DNA from: Clostridia bacterium
Lineage (GTDB): Bacteria > Bacillota > Clostridia > Oscillospirales > Acutalibacteraceae
NCBI GenBank assembly: GCA_029098305.1
Contig: JAQXOB010000009.1
Location: 93,659-157,658 of the forward strand
DNA: 64,000 nucleotides
Direction: 5' to 3'
Shown one piece after another: positions 1-9,468 of the stretch (its first letter is position 1; every line of letters begins with the position of its first letter). The notes below the pieces were generated by a model, which was given only the letters and a program-made list of their open reading frames with translations, was not told the origin of the DNA and made no database searches. Position numbers and translations under genes: made by a program.

Positions 1-1
1 A

Positions 2-1987
2 GATATTGTGTGTGGATATGATAACGGATTTATTCCATTTGCTGTATTTATCAATAATGAGCTTGTGTATAGCGTTCTTAGTCCTAACAGCTACAAGATG
101 CTTACATGGCATGAGAGTACATCTACTTTTAGTTTTAATGATGGATATAATATCATTTCTGAAGATATAGAGATAGATGTTTTTTATAGAGAAGTTCATG
201 ATACTCAGTATGTTGCCTCATATTTAATTGATGGCAATGGTACGTGTGAGCTTAATGGCGGATATATGCTCGTATCATTTGCTGATAGAGATAATTGTGA
301 AAGTATGCTGTTTAGAGAGTCAGAAGGCTTGACAGCTACTATAAAAGCCGATGATGGATATGTTATTGAGAGTCTTACTATAAATGACTTAGATATTACT
401 TCAGCTGTGGGCAGAGAAGATTTTAGCTACAATGTTGATAATCTTACTAATGATGTAAACATAAGAGTATCATTTGTGATGGAAAATATCAGCATAACTT
501 TGAGTAGCTCAGGCAACGGCAGACTCAGCCATGATGTAGGCGAACATAAGGTTAGCAAAGGTGAAGATTTTACTGTAGAATTTATTCCTGAGGATGGTTA
601 TGCTATCGAGAAAGTTATAATAGATGGCAAGGCAAACGATGGTGCGAGAGCGGCAGGTTTTTACACTTTCGAGGATGTTTCTGAGAGTCATAGGCTTTCT
701 GTTGTTTTCTCAAACGAGAAAGTTGCACAATACACTGTTGCAGTGTCGGGCGGTGGCAACGGAACGGTGCTTCCTTATGGCAAGCTATCAGCCATGAGAG
801 GCAAATATATCACTTTTTCAATTACTCCTGACCCAGGATATATGCTTGGGTCAATTCAGATAAATGATTCTGATGTGGAAGCACCATATGGAAATTCATT
901 CTTCCTCAGAAGTGTCTCTCAGGATACAAAGATATATGTTGAGTTTAAGCCTGTGCCAACAGGAAATGATAAACACACCGACTCAGACCCTATAGTAATC
1001 CAACCAAGTTCTAACTATGGCGATGTGGATAGCGATAAAAAAATAACTATGTCTGATGTCGTTTTATTGCAAAAACATATTGCAAAGTTAATCGTGCTTG
1101 ATGATAGTGCGTTGAAATCCGGCGATGCAGATGCAGATGATAATATCACTATGACAGACGTTGTTTTGGTGCAAAAATTTATTGCCAAATTGATAGATAA
1201 ATTCCCTGCTGATGATGGTAGCACAGGTGATGACAGTGCAGGTGATGTTATAGTATCTTATGATACTTCTGATGATGATGCAGAGGATATCATGGATTTA
1301 AGAGAGATGATAAAAGAGATTCTCGAACGAATCGATTATGATTGGTCTGATTTTTATGAAGACGAAGAAATGTATAGCGAATATTCATATGCATATTTTA
1401 TGTCTGCTCTCTCTAATGCCAGATTTTCTCTCAAAGATAACTATGCAGGATTAAAGCAGTTGGAAAGGGTTCTTTCTGAGCTGGATAATGCATTGCAAGC
1501 CCTTGAATATAATGCTGATGAAAGTACATTTGACGAAGCTATTATGTTTTTGAATGTAGCATTCACTAACTTTGGAAATGCAACTAACGACGACAATAAA
1601 TATACTTTGGATAGCTGGGCTAGATATCATGTGGCTCTTGAAGAAGCCAAGGAAGTTAAAGCACAGCCGGATGTATTTACAATTCAAGAAATATGGGATG
1701 CACAGTCTGCACTTGGATCTGCATATTTGACATTAAGATACGAGATACTCAATGCGGATAAAGACACTGCCTATGAGTTGCTAAAAGAGCTACTTGATGA
1801 CTACGCTTATCTAACAGATGGAATCGAGAACAATGATAGCGTAACGTATCGTAAGTTTATAAAGGCATACAGTGATTGTCAGCATGCCTATGAAAACTAC
1901 TCAAGCTACACTCTTGAGCAAATAGATAAGGTTTATGATAACCTTCAAGATCTAGCTAATCGTGTAGTTTTATTCTTCCGTTTTTAA
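2..1987 (+). CDS. Secreted repeat/dockerin/FIVAR-like protein, 5' end cut by window edge
   Basis: The reading frame is open to the left edge and no signal peptide is visible, so this is the C-terminal part (about 660 residues) of a larger surface protein. The first ~320 residues hold about three repeats ending in motifs such as EDGYAIEKVIIDG and DPGYMLGSIQIND, typical of bacterial InlB B-like/BRD repeats. A type-I-like dockerin follows at about residues 337-400, with two Ca-loop/helix segments (GDVDSDKKITMSDVVLLQKH and GDADADDNITMTDVVLVQKF). After an acidic linker the rest is helical and FIVAR-like (KYTLDSWARYHVALEEA). The dockerin is therefore internal, not terminal. It probably binds a cohesin at the cell surface; the ligand of the other domains is unknown. 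The dockerin helix motif matches the family used at 40-46 kb. Confidence 0.8.
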   Translation, partial: DIVCGYDNGFIPFAVFINNELVYSVLSPNSYKMLTWHESTSTFSFNDGYNIISEDIEIDVFYREVHDTQYVASYLIDGNGTCELNGGYMLVSFADRDNCESMLFRESEGLTATIKADDGYVIESLTINDLDITSAVGREDFSYNVDNLTNDVNIRVSFVMENISITLSSSGNGRLSHDVGEHKVSKGEDFTVEFIPEDGYAIEKVIIDGKANDGARAAGFYTFEDVSESHRLSVVFSNEKVAQYTVAVSGGGNGTVLPYGKLSAMRGKYITFSITPDPGYMLGSIQINDSDVEAPYGNSFFLRSVSQDTKIYVEFKPVPTGNDKHTDSDPIVIQPSSNYGDVDSDKKITMSDVVLLQKHIAKLIVLDDSALKSGDADADDNITMTDVVLVQKFIAKLIDKFPADDGSTGDDSAGDVIVSYDTSDDDAEDIMDLREMIKEILERIDYDWSDFYEDEEMYSEYSYAYFMSALSNARFSLKDNYAGLKQLERVLSELDNALQALEYNADESTFDEAIMFLNVAFTNFGNATNDDNKYTLDSWARYHVALEEAKEVKAQPDVFTIQEIWDAQSALGSAYLTLRYEILNADKDTAYELLKELLDDYAYLTDGIENNDSVTYRKFIKAYSDCQHAYENYSSYTLEQIDKVYDNLQDLANRVVLFFRF

Positions 1988-2018
1988 AGAATATTTATAT
2001 ATCAGTGATGCTTTTCTA

Positions 2019-2047
2019 TTGACAAAGAAAGCTTATGTTGATAAAAT
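2019..2047 (+). promoter_or_regulatory. Sigma-A promoter for SAM riboswitch-metK
   Basis: TTGACA at 2019-2024 and TAAAAT at 2042-2047 are separated by 17 bp, just upstream of the riboswitch. Confidence 0.7.
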
Positions 2048-2072
2048 AAAAAGGAACCAAAATTGAATTATT

Positions 2073-2205
2073 CTTATCAAGAGAGATGGAGGGACAGGCC
2101 CTGTGAAGTCCGGCAACCTACAAAGTAAGGTGCTAAATCCTGCGGGTAATCCGAAAGATGAGTTTTCATGGCCTTTCAAGAGATACCCTCTTGAAAGGCT
2201 TTTTT
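2073..2205 (+). ncRNA. SAM-I (S-box) riboswitch with intrinsic terminator
   Basis: The leader carries the S-box signatures in order: CTTATCAAGAG at the 5' side of P1, GGAGGGACAGGCCCTGTGAAG, CCGGCAACC, AAGGTGCTAAATCCTGC, and GAAAGATGAG closing the aptamer near 2163. A 12-bp perfect stem (2171-2182 with 2188-2199) and a T-run (2200-2205) form the expression platform. The 5' P1 strand can also pair with the 3' strand of the terminator. In this family SAM binding favours termination, so metK should be shut off when SAM is plentiful. Confidence 0.95.
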
Positions 2206-2269
2206 GGATGATAATATCGAATATTTCGATTGGGTTTTGAAGATTTTTATAGATAAGGAAATGATAAAA

Positions 2270-3454
2270 TTGACAAGACATCTTTTTACATCGGAATCCG
2301 TTACAGAAGGACATCCGGACAAAGTATGCGACTGCATATCTGATGCAGTGCTAGACGCAATATTGGAGCAAGATAAAAATGCCCATGTTGCTTGCGAAAC
2401 AACTGTTACGACCGGTATGATACACGTAATGGGCGAGATTTCAACCGATTGCTATGTAGATATTCAGAAAATAGCTCGTGAGGTTGTAAAGAACATTGGT
2501 TATGAGAATCCTGATTGTGGCTTTGATGGCAACACCTGCGCAGTGCTTACTTCTATCGACTCTCAGTCGGATGATATAGCACTTGGCGTAAATCAGTCGT
2601 ACGAGCATAAAGAGGGATCGACAGATGAAAAAGGCTTGATAGGAGCTGGCGATCAGGGCATGATGTTTGGATATGCCTGTGACGAAACTCCTGAGCTTAT
2701 GCCATTGCCGATATCTTTGGCACATAAGCTTGCTATGAAGCTCACAAGTGTGAGAAAAGACGGCACTCTATCATATCTGCGTCCTGATGGTAAAACTCAG
2801 GTTACTGTAGAGTATGAAGACAAAAAGCCTGTCAGAGTAGATACAGTTGTAATTTCATCACAACACTCAGCAGACGTTTCACTGGAGCAAATCAGAAGCG
2901 ATATCGAAAAATACGTAATCAGATCAGTTATAGACCCTTCTCTGATTGATGAAAATACAAAGATATTTGTAAACCCAACAGGAAGATTTGTAATAGGCGG
3001 ACCTGTTGGCGATAGTGGTCTTACAGGTAGAAAAATCATAGTAGACACATATGGCGGATATTCACGTCATGGTGGCGGTGCATTCAGTGGAAAAGACCCT
3101 ACTAAGGTGGATAGAAGTGCTGCATATGCTGCAAGACACATTGCAAAAAACATAGTAGGAGCAGGTCTTGCTTCAAAGTGTGAGGTTCAGATTGCTTATG
3201 CTATCGGTGTAGCAAAGCCGGTTTCTATTATGGTAGACACATTCTCTACCGGCGTGGTAGAAAACGACAAGCTTGTAGAGGCTGTAAATGCTATATTTGA
3301 TCTTCGTCCAGCCGCTATTATTGAAAACCTCAAGCTAAAAGAAACTAAGTATCTTCCGGTGGCTGCTTATGGTCATTTTGGCAGAGAAGAGCTAGATGTT
3401 CAGTGGGAGAAGCTTGATAGAGTTGACGAGCTCAAAAAATATTTGAACATTTAA
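2270..3454 (+). CDS. metK: S-adenosylmethionine synthetase
   Basis: Makes SAM from methionine and ATP in the cytoplasm. The 394-residue product shows GHPDK near the N-terminus, [12 protein letters not shown] and [15 protein letters not shown], the three hallmark regions of MetK. I choose the TTG at 2270 because it gives the family-typical start [18 protein letters not shown] and sits 10 nt after AAGGA (2255-2259). The in-frame ATG at 2261 is only 1 nt from that ribosome binding site. The gene lies directly behind a SAM-I riboswitch with a transcription terminator, so it should be repressed by its own product. Confidence 0.97.
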   Translation: MTRHLFTSESVTEGHPDKVCDCISDAVLDAILEQDKNAHVACETTVTTGMIHVMGEISTDCYVDIQKIAREVVKNIGYENPDCGFDGNTCAVLTSIDSQSDDIALGVNQSYEHKEGSTDEKGLIGAGDQGMMFGYACDETPELMPLPISLAHKLAMKLTSVRKDGTLSYLRPDGKTQVTVEYEDKKPVRVDTVVISSQHSADVSLEQIRSDIEKYVIRSVIDPSLIDENTKIFVNPTGRFVIGGPVGDSGLTGRKIIVDTYGGYSRHGGGAFSGKDPTKVDRSAAYAARHIAKNIVGAGLASKCEVQIAYAIGVAKPVSIMVDTFSTGVVENDKLVEAVNAIFDLRPAAIIENLKLKETKYLPVAAYGHFGREELDVQWEKLDRVDELKKYLNI

Positions 3455-3496
3455 TCATATTATCAAGAATATGTGTTGCACCTATAAATACCACAA

Positions 3497-3532
3497 AGCA
3501 TAAAATAACAGTAAGTTTAAATATTTTATGCT
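3497..3532 (+). promoter_or_regulatory. Inverted repeat just upstream of the murA ribosome binding site
   Basis: AGCATAAAATA (3497-3507) and TATTTTATGCT (3522-3532) are perfectly complementary over 11 bp with a 14-nt loop. There is no T-run after it, so it is not an ordinary terminator; GAAGGGAG follows immediately. Confidence 0.5.
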
Positions 3533-3549
3533 GAAGGGAGTTTTGAGGG

Positions 3550-4803
3550 GTGTATAGATATGTTCTTGAAGGAAGAAAAGAGCTTCGTGGAGAAATCAAT
3601 ATTCAAGGAGCAAAAAACAGTGCATTACCCATTCTTGCTGCCACACTGGTAGTGAATGGCGAAAGCGTGATACATAATTGTCCGGTTCTCACAGATGTAG
3701 AAGCATCTGTGAGAATACTGCGTTATTTGGGCTGTAGAATAAAAAGAGAGGGTACCACGATAATAGTCGATTCTTCGAATATTTTGAGGGATGATATACC
3801 AGCAGAGCTAATGCGAGAGATGCGCTCATCAGTCATTTTTTTAGGAGCACTTCTGTCTAGAACAGGCCATGCTAGGATATCACTTCCCGGTGGATGCGAT
3901 CTTGGGCCACGACCGATAGATCTTCATTTGAAGGCACTTCGTAAAATGGGTGTTGTTATTAACGAATTTAGAGGGAATATCGACTGCATGGTGACAGATG
4001 GTATTGAGGGTTGCCAAGTGGCGTTGGGATTTCCGAGTGTAGGTGCAACAGAGAATATTATTTTGTCTGCTGTTATGGCAAAGGGAACTACCATAATCAC
4101 AAATGCGGCTGCTGAGCCTGAAATTGTAGATTTGTGCGATTTTCTTAATAGTTGTGGAGCTAAAATTACAACAGGAGAGTCCGGTACAATTATAATAGAT
4201 GGTGTGGATAGTCTATATGGCACGCAACATTCTATAATTCCGGATAGAATAGTGGCGGCGACTTATATGTCTGCTGTGGCTGTGAGCACAGGCTGTGTCA
4301 CATTGCACAATATCATCCCATCTCACCTAAGTTCAATTATACCGGTGTTTGAAGAAAGCGGGTGTAATGTGCAAACTAGTGGTTTAGATCTCACTATTAC
4401 TGCGCCGCGAAAACTGCGTTCACTGCGACTTATCAGAACTATGCCTTATCCCGGATTTCCAACTGATGCCCAGCCTCCGCTAATGGCTATGGCGACGCAG
4501 GCGGATGGTACCACTGTCTTTGTGGAAAATATTTTTGAAAACAGATACAAGCACGTGGGTGAGCTTATCAGACTTGGAGCAAAGATAAGTGTTGAAGGTA
4601 AGGTGGCAGTAATAGAAGGTCCTACCGAGCTTTATGGCACCGATGTGTATGCTCAAGACCTGCGAGGTGCGGCGGCGCTTGTTGTGGCAGGTCTTGCGGC
4701 TGAAGGCAAAACAACTGTTTATGGTGTGGAATATCTTGAAAGAGGATATGAAGAATTTGATGTGGGATTGAGCCTTTTGGGAGCATCCATCAGAAAAATC
4801 TGA
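3550..4803 (+). CDS. murA: UDP-N-acetylglucosamine 1-carboxyvinyltransferase
   Basis: First committed step of peptidoglycan precursor synthesis: transfer of enolpyruvate from PEP to UDP-GlcNAc. The 417-residue protein has the usual family length. It shows the N-terminal GAKNSALPILAA motif and the mobile-loop motif LPGGCDLGPRPIDLH, whose Cys116 is the PEP-binding, fosfomycin-target cysteine of the family. GTG start at 3550 after GGGAG. It lies 36 bp before divIB, so murA, divIB and ftsZ form a short wall/division block. Many Firmicutes carry two murA genes and only one is seen here. Confidence 0.95.
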   Translation: MYRYVLEGRKELRGEINIQGAKNSALPILAATLVVNGESVIHNCPVLTDVEASVRILRYLGCRIKREGTTIIVDSSNILRDDIPAELMREMRSSVIFLGALLSRTGHARISLPGGCDLGPRPIDLHLKALRKMGVVINEFRGNIDCMVTDGIEGCQVALGFPSVGATENIILSAVMAKGTTIITNAAAEPEIVDLCDFLNSCGAKITTGESGTIIIDGVDSLYGTQHSIIPDRIVAATYMSAVAVSTGCVTLHNIIPSHLSSIIPVFEESGCNVQTSGLDLTITAPRKLRSLRLIRTMPYPGFPTDAQPPLMAMATQADGTTVFVENIFENRYKHVGELIRLGAKISVEGKVAVIEGPTELYGTDVYAQDLRGAAALVVAGLAAEGKTTVYGVEYLERGYEEFDVGLSLLGASIRKI

Positions 4804-4839
4804 ATCTGCATTTGATTTTTATGGTAAAGGAAGAAAAAA

Positions 4840-6357
4840 ATGGCTGAACATAACAACAGACGTTATCCATATGATAAAAACAAACAGCGCTTTGAAAATC
4901 GAAATGGTGTAACACCGCCAAGGAGAGATAACCCTCGTGTTGTAAGACCAAACGAGAGCGTGGAGTCATTAAGAAGAAAAAAACCTCCGCAAAACGCACA
5001 GCCTATAAGACAACGACCTCCTCAGGCACGTGGCGACTCACAGTTTACACGACAAAGACCATCTCAGATGCGCGGTGAAGAACAATCAAGAAGGCAAAGA
5101 CCACCTCAAATGCGTGGTAACGAACAGCCAATAGGCAAAAGGTATGCTCCGTCACAGCAAAATCTGAAAAATCAGAAAAAACAGCCTAAACAACGCCAGA
5201 TAAGAGAAAACTCCAGACCAAATACATATGGCGATGGTTTTGATGGATTTGAGCGTGAGTATAAACCATCTAATAGACGTGCAATATCACCAAAGGCACG
5301 CAAGGCACGTAAGGCGATGACACTCACACTATTTGTATTTTTTGCCGGAGTGGTCGGCATAGTGCTGTGTCTTACGGTTTTCTTTAAGACAGATAAGATT
5401 AGCGTGAGCTTCGAAGAGGGTGTCACACCCAAATACACCGTGGAAGAAATAGTGGCAGCCTCAGAGCTTTCTGTTGGTGAAAATATGTTTTTAACAGATA
5501 AAAAATCTGCTACAAAAAAGGTAATATCTGCTTTTCCGTATATTGAGAATGCAGAGATAAATATATCATTGCCTGATACGTTGAATATCGAGGTTGTTCA
5601 AGCAGAGCCTACATATTATGTCGAAGCAGGCAAGAATAATTATTTGGTATTAGGCAGAGATGGAAGAATTTTGGAACAAAATAAAAAGATAACATATAGC
5701 ATACCTCTTATCAAAGGTGTAAAACTAGAGGAAAAGGGCATAGGCGAATATGTAGAGTTTTCGGCTAAGAGCTTCAAAAAAATCTTGGATTCTGTTATAT
5801 CTGTTGCAGAAAGCAACGAGTTGTCTAATTTAAATGAGATTGATTTAACTCAGATTTCTGATATTAAGATAAAATATGACAAACGCATATTGATAGTGCT
5901 TGGCACTAACGAAAATCTGGACTACAAGATGAGAACAGCACTTAATATCATCACCAACGAGCTTTCAAAGAAGGACATAGGTACTCTCGATGTTTCTTTG
6001 TGCTGTGAGGGTAAAAGACAATCTAGCTTTTTGCCTGATAATATGGTGGATGCAGCCAACAATCCTATAGTTTCAACAGATACAGACAAATCCACCGATG
6101 AAAACTACGAAACAGACACCGATACATCATCACAAGATAACAATGAAGATAATACTTATGATGATAGCTACGACGGTTACGATGATTTGAGTAATGATGG
6201 CTATAGCAACTACAACGACTACACATACGATGACAGTTATGACTATAGCGATTACAATGACAACACATATGATGACAGCTATGACTATAATGATTACAAT
6301 GATTACACATATGACGATAGCTATGATTATGGCTATGATGGCGATTATAATGGTTGA
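4840..6357 (+). CDS. ftsQ: Cell division protein FtsQ/DivIB with repetitive tails
   Basis: Bitopic divisome protein. Residues 1-160 are a long basic, proline/glutamine-rich cytoplasmic region with repeats of the type RQRPPQMRG. One membrane segment follows (about residues 162-186), then a POTRA-like domain (ISVSFEEGVTPKYTVEEIV onward) and the FtsQ/DivIB domain with its typical ENAEINISLPDTLNIEV pattern. The last ~100 residues are an Asp/Tyr/Asn-rich tail with three 14-residue repeats resembling DYTYDDSYDYSDYN, on the extracellular side. At 505 residues it is about twice the usual family length because of the two tails. Position between murA and ftsZ supports the call. Confidence 0.9.
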   Translation: MAEHNNRRYPYDKNKQRFENRNGVTPPRRDNPRVVRPNESVESLRRKKPPQNAQPIRQRPPQARGDSQFTRQRPSQMRGEEQSRRQRPPQMRGNEQPIGKRYAPSQQNLKNQKKQPKQRQIRENSRPNTYGDGFDGFEREYKPSNRRAISPKARKARKAMTLTLFVFFAGVVGIVLCLTVFFKTDKISVSFEEGVTPKYTVEEIVAASELSVGENMFLTDKKSATKKVISAFPYIENAEINISLPDTLNIEVVQAEPTYYVEAGKNNYLVLGRDGRILEQNKKITYSIPLIKGVKLEEKGIGEYVEFSAKSFKKILDSVISVAESNELSNLNEIDLTQISDIKIKYDKRILIVLGTNENLDYKMRTALNIITNELSKKDIGTLDVSLCCEGKRQSSFLPDNMVDAANNPIVSTDTDKSTDENYETDTDTSSQDNNEDNTYDDSYDGYDDLSNDGYSNYNDYTYDDSYDYSDYNDNTYDDSYDYNDYNDYTYDDSYDYGYDGDYNG

Positions 6358-6564
6358 TATTTGTCGCAAAAAGTCTTTTGTTTGTCTATTTATTACAAAA
6401 AATTAACAAAAAAACTGTAATATCGAATTAATATAATGTTTTTGGAAATTATTATTGAAATTTGCGGATTACTATGATATCATATTATAAGATTGTGGCA
6501 TCTAATATATGTAGGCTTATGCATTGATGTTGGAAATAAAGTTAAAAATACAGGAGGAATTGAA

Positions 6565-7674
6565 ATGCCGTTGGAATTAGCGAAGGATATAGGCGAGATC
6601 CGCAGAGTGATTAAGGTAATAGGTGTTGGCGGTGGCGGCGGTAATGCTGTCAACAGAATGGTAGAAGAGAATGTTTCCCGTGTGGAGTTTGTTGTTCTCA
6701 ACACAGACGACCACGTTTTACAATTTTCAAAAGCCGATAAGAAGATTCAAATAGGCGAAAAAATAACTCATGGTCAGGGCGCAGGCTCTAAGCCGGAGGT
6801 AGGATGTCAGGCAGCAGAAGAAAGTGAAGAAGAAATCGCCGCTGTTTTACGTGACACAGATATGGTATTTATCACAGCCGGTATGGGCGGTGGCACAGGC
6901 ACAGGCGCTGCTCCGGTTGTAGCAAGAATAGCTAAAGAAATGGGTGTTCTCACTGTAGCTATCGTTACTAAGCCTTTTAACTTTGAGGGTAAAAATCGTA
7001 TGGCTCAGGCTGAGAGTGGTATTCAAGAGCTTAGCGAGTATGTCGATTCACTCATCGTTGTGCCTAACGAGAGATTAAAGAACGTCAGCTCAGAGAGAAT
7101 CACACTCAAAAACGCATTCTCTATTGCAGATGACGTGTTGCGCCAAGGTGTGCAGAGCATATCAGATCTCATCCTCATTCCTGGTTATATCAACCTCGAC
7201 TTTGCTGATGTAACCACAGTTATGAAAGATTCCGGCTATGCTCATATGGGCGTTGGATTTGCAGAGGGTAAAGATAAGGCTACAAAGGCAGCCGATATGG
7301 CTATCTCCAGCCCATTGCTCGAAACTGACATTGATGGTGCCGCAGGTGTTATTATCAACTTCACCACATCACCTGATGTTGGTCTTGATGAGATCGATTC
7401 TGCCGCTACACTTATCAGTAGCAGAGTTTCTGATGAAGCTAAGGTTATCTTTGGTGTGGCATTTGATGATGCTATGGAAGATGCTATGAAGGTTACAGTA
7501 ATAGCAACAGGCTCTCTCAAAGGCTCTAAGCAGATGGACAGCACTGTTACAGTGGCTGCTCCTGTTGCTGCAGATGATGAGAGTGTAAACAAGCTTGCTG
7601 AAAACATGAGGAAGGATCCTGATGATGACGATACCTTCTATGATATCATGGAGATATTTAACGGAAACAGATAA
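6565..7674 (+). CDS. ftsZ: Cell division GTPase FtsZ
   Basis: Tubulin-like GTPase that polymerises into the Z-ring. The 369-residue protein has a Gly-rich start ([16 protein letters not shown]), the tubulin signature [13 protein letters not shown] (about residues 108-120), and the NLDFADV catalytic T7-loop region. The ATG at 6565 is chosen because AGGAGG lies 7-8 nt upstream; the longer frame from 6493 has no such site. The extreme C-terminal peptide is [12 protein letters not shown], a divergent version of the usual DIPxFL anchor peptide. It follows divIB after a ~200-bp gap that may hold its own promoter. Confidence 0.97.
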   Translation: MPLELAKDIGEIRRVIKVIGVGGGGGNAVNRMVEENVSRVEFVVLNTDDHVLQFSKADKKIQIGEKITHGQGAGSKPEVGCQAAEESEEEIAAVLRDTDMVFITAGMGGGTGTGAAPVVARIAKEMGVLTVAIVTKPFNFEGKNRMAQAESGIQELSEYVDSLIVVPNERLKNVSSERITLKNAFSIADDVLRQGVQSISDLILIPGYINLDFADVTTVMKDSGYAHMGVGFAEGKDKATKAADMAISSPLLETDIDGAAGVIINFTTSPDVGLDEIDSAATLISSRVSDEAKVIFGVAFDDAMEDAMKVTVIATGSLKGSKQMDSTVTVAAPVAADDESVNKLAENMRKDPDDDDTFYDIMEIFNGNR

Positions 7675-7701
7675 TCCCGTTTAAATAAAATATAAAAACT
7701 A

Positions 7702-7731
7702 TTGACAAACATTGCATATTGGTGTTATAAT
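7702..7731 (+). promoter_or_regulatory. Sigma-A promoter for rpsT
   Basis: TTGACA (7702-7707), 18-bp spacer, TATAAT (7726-7731) with an upstream TG dinucleotide (7723-7724). Confidence 0.85.
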
Positions 7732-7767
7732 ACTACAACGTGAGTATGCGAAAAGGAGGTTAGACAA

Positions 7768-8028
7768 GTGCCGAATATTAAATCAGCTAAGAAGCGTGTT
7801 AAGGTTATTGCTGTTAAGACTGCTAGAAACAAAGCTACAAGATCAGCTTTGAGAACATCTGTTAAAAAGGCTAACATTGCAATAAATGACGCATCCGCTA
7901 ACAAAGAGGTAGCAGTTAGAGAAGCAATCAAATCTATCGATAAGGCAGCTGCAAAGGGCATTATTCATAAGAATACTGCTGCAAGAAATAAGTCAGCTCT
8001 CGTTCGCAAGCTTAACGCTGCTCAGTAA
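7768..8028 (+). CDS. rpsT: 30S ribosomal protein S20
   Basis: Primary 16S rRNA-binding protein of the small subunit. The 86-residue, Lys/Ala-rich protein starts PNIKSAKKRVKVIAVKTARN and ends with HKNTAARNKSALVRKLNAAQ, both typical of S20. GTG start at 7768 with AAAAGGAGG upstream. Monocistronic: it has its own consensus promoter and a strong terminator. Confidence 0.97.
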   Translation: MPNIKSAKKRVKVIAVKTARNKATRSALRTSVKKANIAINDASANKEVAVREAIKSIDKAAAKGIIHKNTAARNKSALVRKLNAAQ

Positions 8029-8049
8029 TCTTAATATTTACAAAAAGAG

Positions 8050-8086
8050 CCTTATTCTCAGTTCTTTGAGGATAAGGTGTTTTTTT
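8050..8086 (+). terminator. Intrinsic terminator of rpsT
   Basis: CCTTATTCTCA and TGAGGATAAGG form an 11-bp stem (one G-U pair) followed by TGTTTTTTT. Confidence 0.9.
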
Positions 8087-8350
8087 ATGCCTCTTTGTCA
8101 ATCGTTGATATAAAAGTTAAAATAGAGTAAAAAACAGCAAGTAGTCACTATTAGGTGACTGCTTGTTTGATATTATGTTTTTGATGAGAGAAGATATGTA
8201 GTATACGATTTCTAAATCTTCTAAGATTCTTGTAATCGTAAGTATTTCGCCTGATTTCCATTTTAATGGATTTTTCCAAACATGCTCTACTTTTTTATAT
8301 TTTTTATTAAATTCTATTTGGTTACCTCAACATTTATTATAAAGCCACAA
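8087..8350. other. Gene-free gap with a possible decayed reading frame
   Basis: No intact gene. There is a second imperfect hairpin (AAGTAGTCAC with GTGACTGCTT, about 8139-8165). On the minus strand, codons are open from about 8319 down to a TAA near 8152 (about 55 residues, including EHVWKNPLKWKSGEILTI), with no start codon and no ribosome binding site. It looks like a gene remnant or chance. Confidence 0.35.
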
Positions 8351-8400
8351 AAAATAAACACATCACAAGGTTAAAAAACCAAGTGATGTGTTTATCTATT
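8351..8400 (-). terminator. Intrinsic terminator of the Fe-S/GGGtGRT operon
   Basis: ATAAACACATCAC and GTGATGTGTTTAT form a long stem (8353-8366 with 8383-8395) with A/T-rich flanks. It can act on the minus-strand transcript. Confidence 0.8.
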
Positions 8401-8437
8401 TATTATTAATATGTAATCAGGCTTAATAAAGCTTAAA

Positions 8438-9448
8438 TTACTTGTTTAACGCACCATAAACTGCAACTGCACAAGCAACTGTAGCGCCAACCATTGGGTT
8501 GTTGCCCATGCCGATAAGTCCCATCATTTCAACGTGAGCCGGAACAGATGAAGAACCTGCAAACTGTGCATCGCCGTGCATACGGCCCATAGAGTCTGTG
8601 AGACCATATGAAGCTGGACCTGCGCCCATGTTGTCTGGGTGGAGAGTTCTGCCTGTGCCGCCGCCACTTGCTACAGAGAAGTATTTAACTCCGTTTTCAA
8701 GAGCCCACTTCTTGTATGTGCCTGCTACCAAGTGCTGGAATCTTGTTGGGTTGGTTGAGTTACCTGTGATAGAAACATCAACGCCCTCATGACGCATGAT
8801 AGCAACGCCTTCGAGTACGTCATTTGCGCCATAGCACTTTACAGCTGCTCTCTCGCCATCAGAGAATGCTCTCTCTTCTAATACTTTGAGTTCGCCTGTG
8901 TAGAAATCATAATCAGTTTTTACATATGTAAAGCCGTTGATTCTTGAAATGATATATGCTGCATCTTTGCCAAGACCATTGAGGATAACACGTAATGGCT
9001 CTTTTCTTGCTTTGTTGGCTGTTCTTGCGATACCAAGAGCACCCTCAGCTGCTGCAAAGCTCTCGTGGCCTGCGAGGAAAGCAAAGCACTTTGTCTCGTC
9101 TCTGAGAAGCATTGCGCCCAAGTTACCATGACCGATACCAACGTGTCTCTGATCTGCTACAGAACCTGGAATACAGAAAGCTTCTAAGCCAAGGCCGATA
9201 GCTTCTGCTGCGTCAGCTGCTGACTTAACACCTTTTTTGAGAGCGATAGCACAGCCGAGTGTGTATGCCCAGCTTGCATTTTCAAATGCGATTGGCTGAA
9301 CACCCTTAACGATAGAATCCGGATCAAATCCATGCTCAAGGCACATTTCTCTTGCAGCCTCAAGACTTTCAATACCATATTCGGCAAGACATTTCTCAAT
9401 CTTAGCTATTCTTCTGTCTTTACCTTCAAATTTTACATTGTTAGCCAT
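8438..9448 (-). CDS. GGGtGRT family protein
   Basis: 336 residues. It contains the motif SGGGTGRTLHPDN that names the GGGtGRT family, plus conserved stretches such as CIPGSVADQRHVGIGHGNLG, FLAGHESFAAAEGALG and GMGNNPMVGATVA. The biochemical role of the family is not established to my knowledge. The gene is 20 bp downstream of an Fe-S scaffold-like gene, shares its promoter, and ends at a strong hairpin, so the two probably act together. The start has AAGGAGG a few bases upstream on the minus strand. No signal peptide or membrane segment is seen, so it is likely cytosolic. Confidence 0.9.
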   Translation of the reverse strand: MANNVKFEGKDRRIAKIEKCLAEYGIESLEAAREMCLEHGFDPDSIVKGVQPIAFENASWAYTLGCAIALKKGVKSAADAAEAIGLGLEAFCIPGSVADQRHVGIGHGNLGAMLLRDETKCFAFLAGHESFAAAEGALGIARTANKARKEPLRVILNGLGKDAAYIISRINGFTYVKTDYDFYTGELKVLEERAFSDGERAAVKCYGANDVLEGVAIMRHEGVDVSITGNSTNPTRFQHLVAGTYKKWALENGVKYFSVASGGGTGRTLHPDNMGAGPASYGLTDSMGRMHGDAQFAGSSSVPAHVEMMGLIGMGNNPMVGATVACAVAVYGALNK

Positions 9449-9468
9449 AAAATTAAGTCCTCCTTGCC

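Noticed and set aside
6065..6369. Minus-strand open frames opposite the ftsQ 3' end
   Set aside because: They are by-products of the repetitive Asp/Tyr codons on the plus strand: one reads as His/Cys/Ser-rich, the other as Ile/Val-only, and neither has a ribosome binding site.
6385..6480. AT-rich, repeat-like stretch upstream of ftsZ as a replication or partition site
   Set aside because: No DnaA-box clusters or parS-like sequence; it is ordinary AT-rich promoter sequence.
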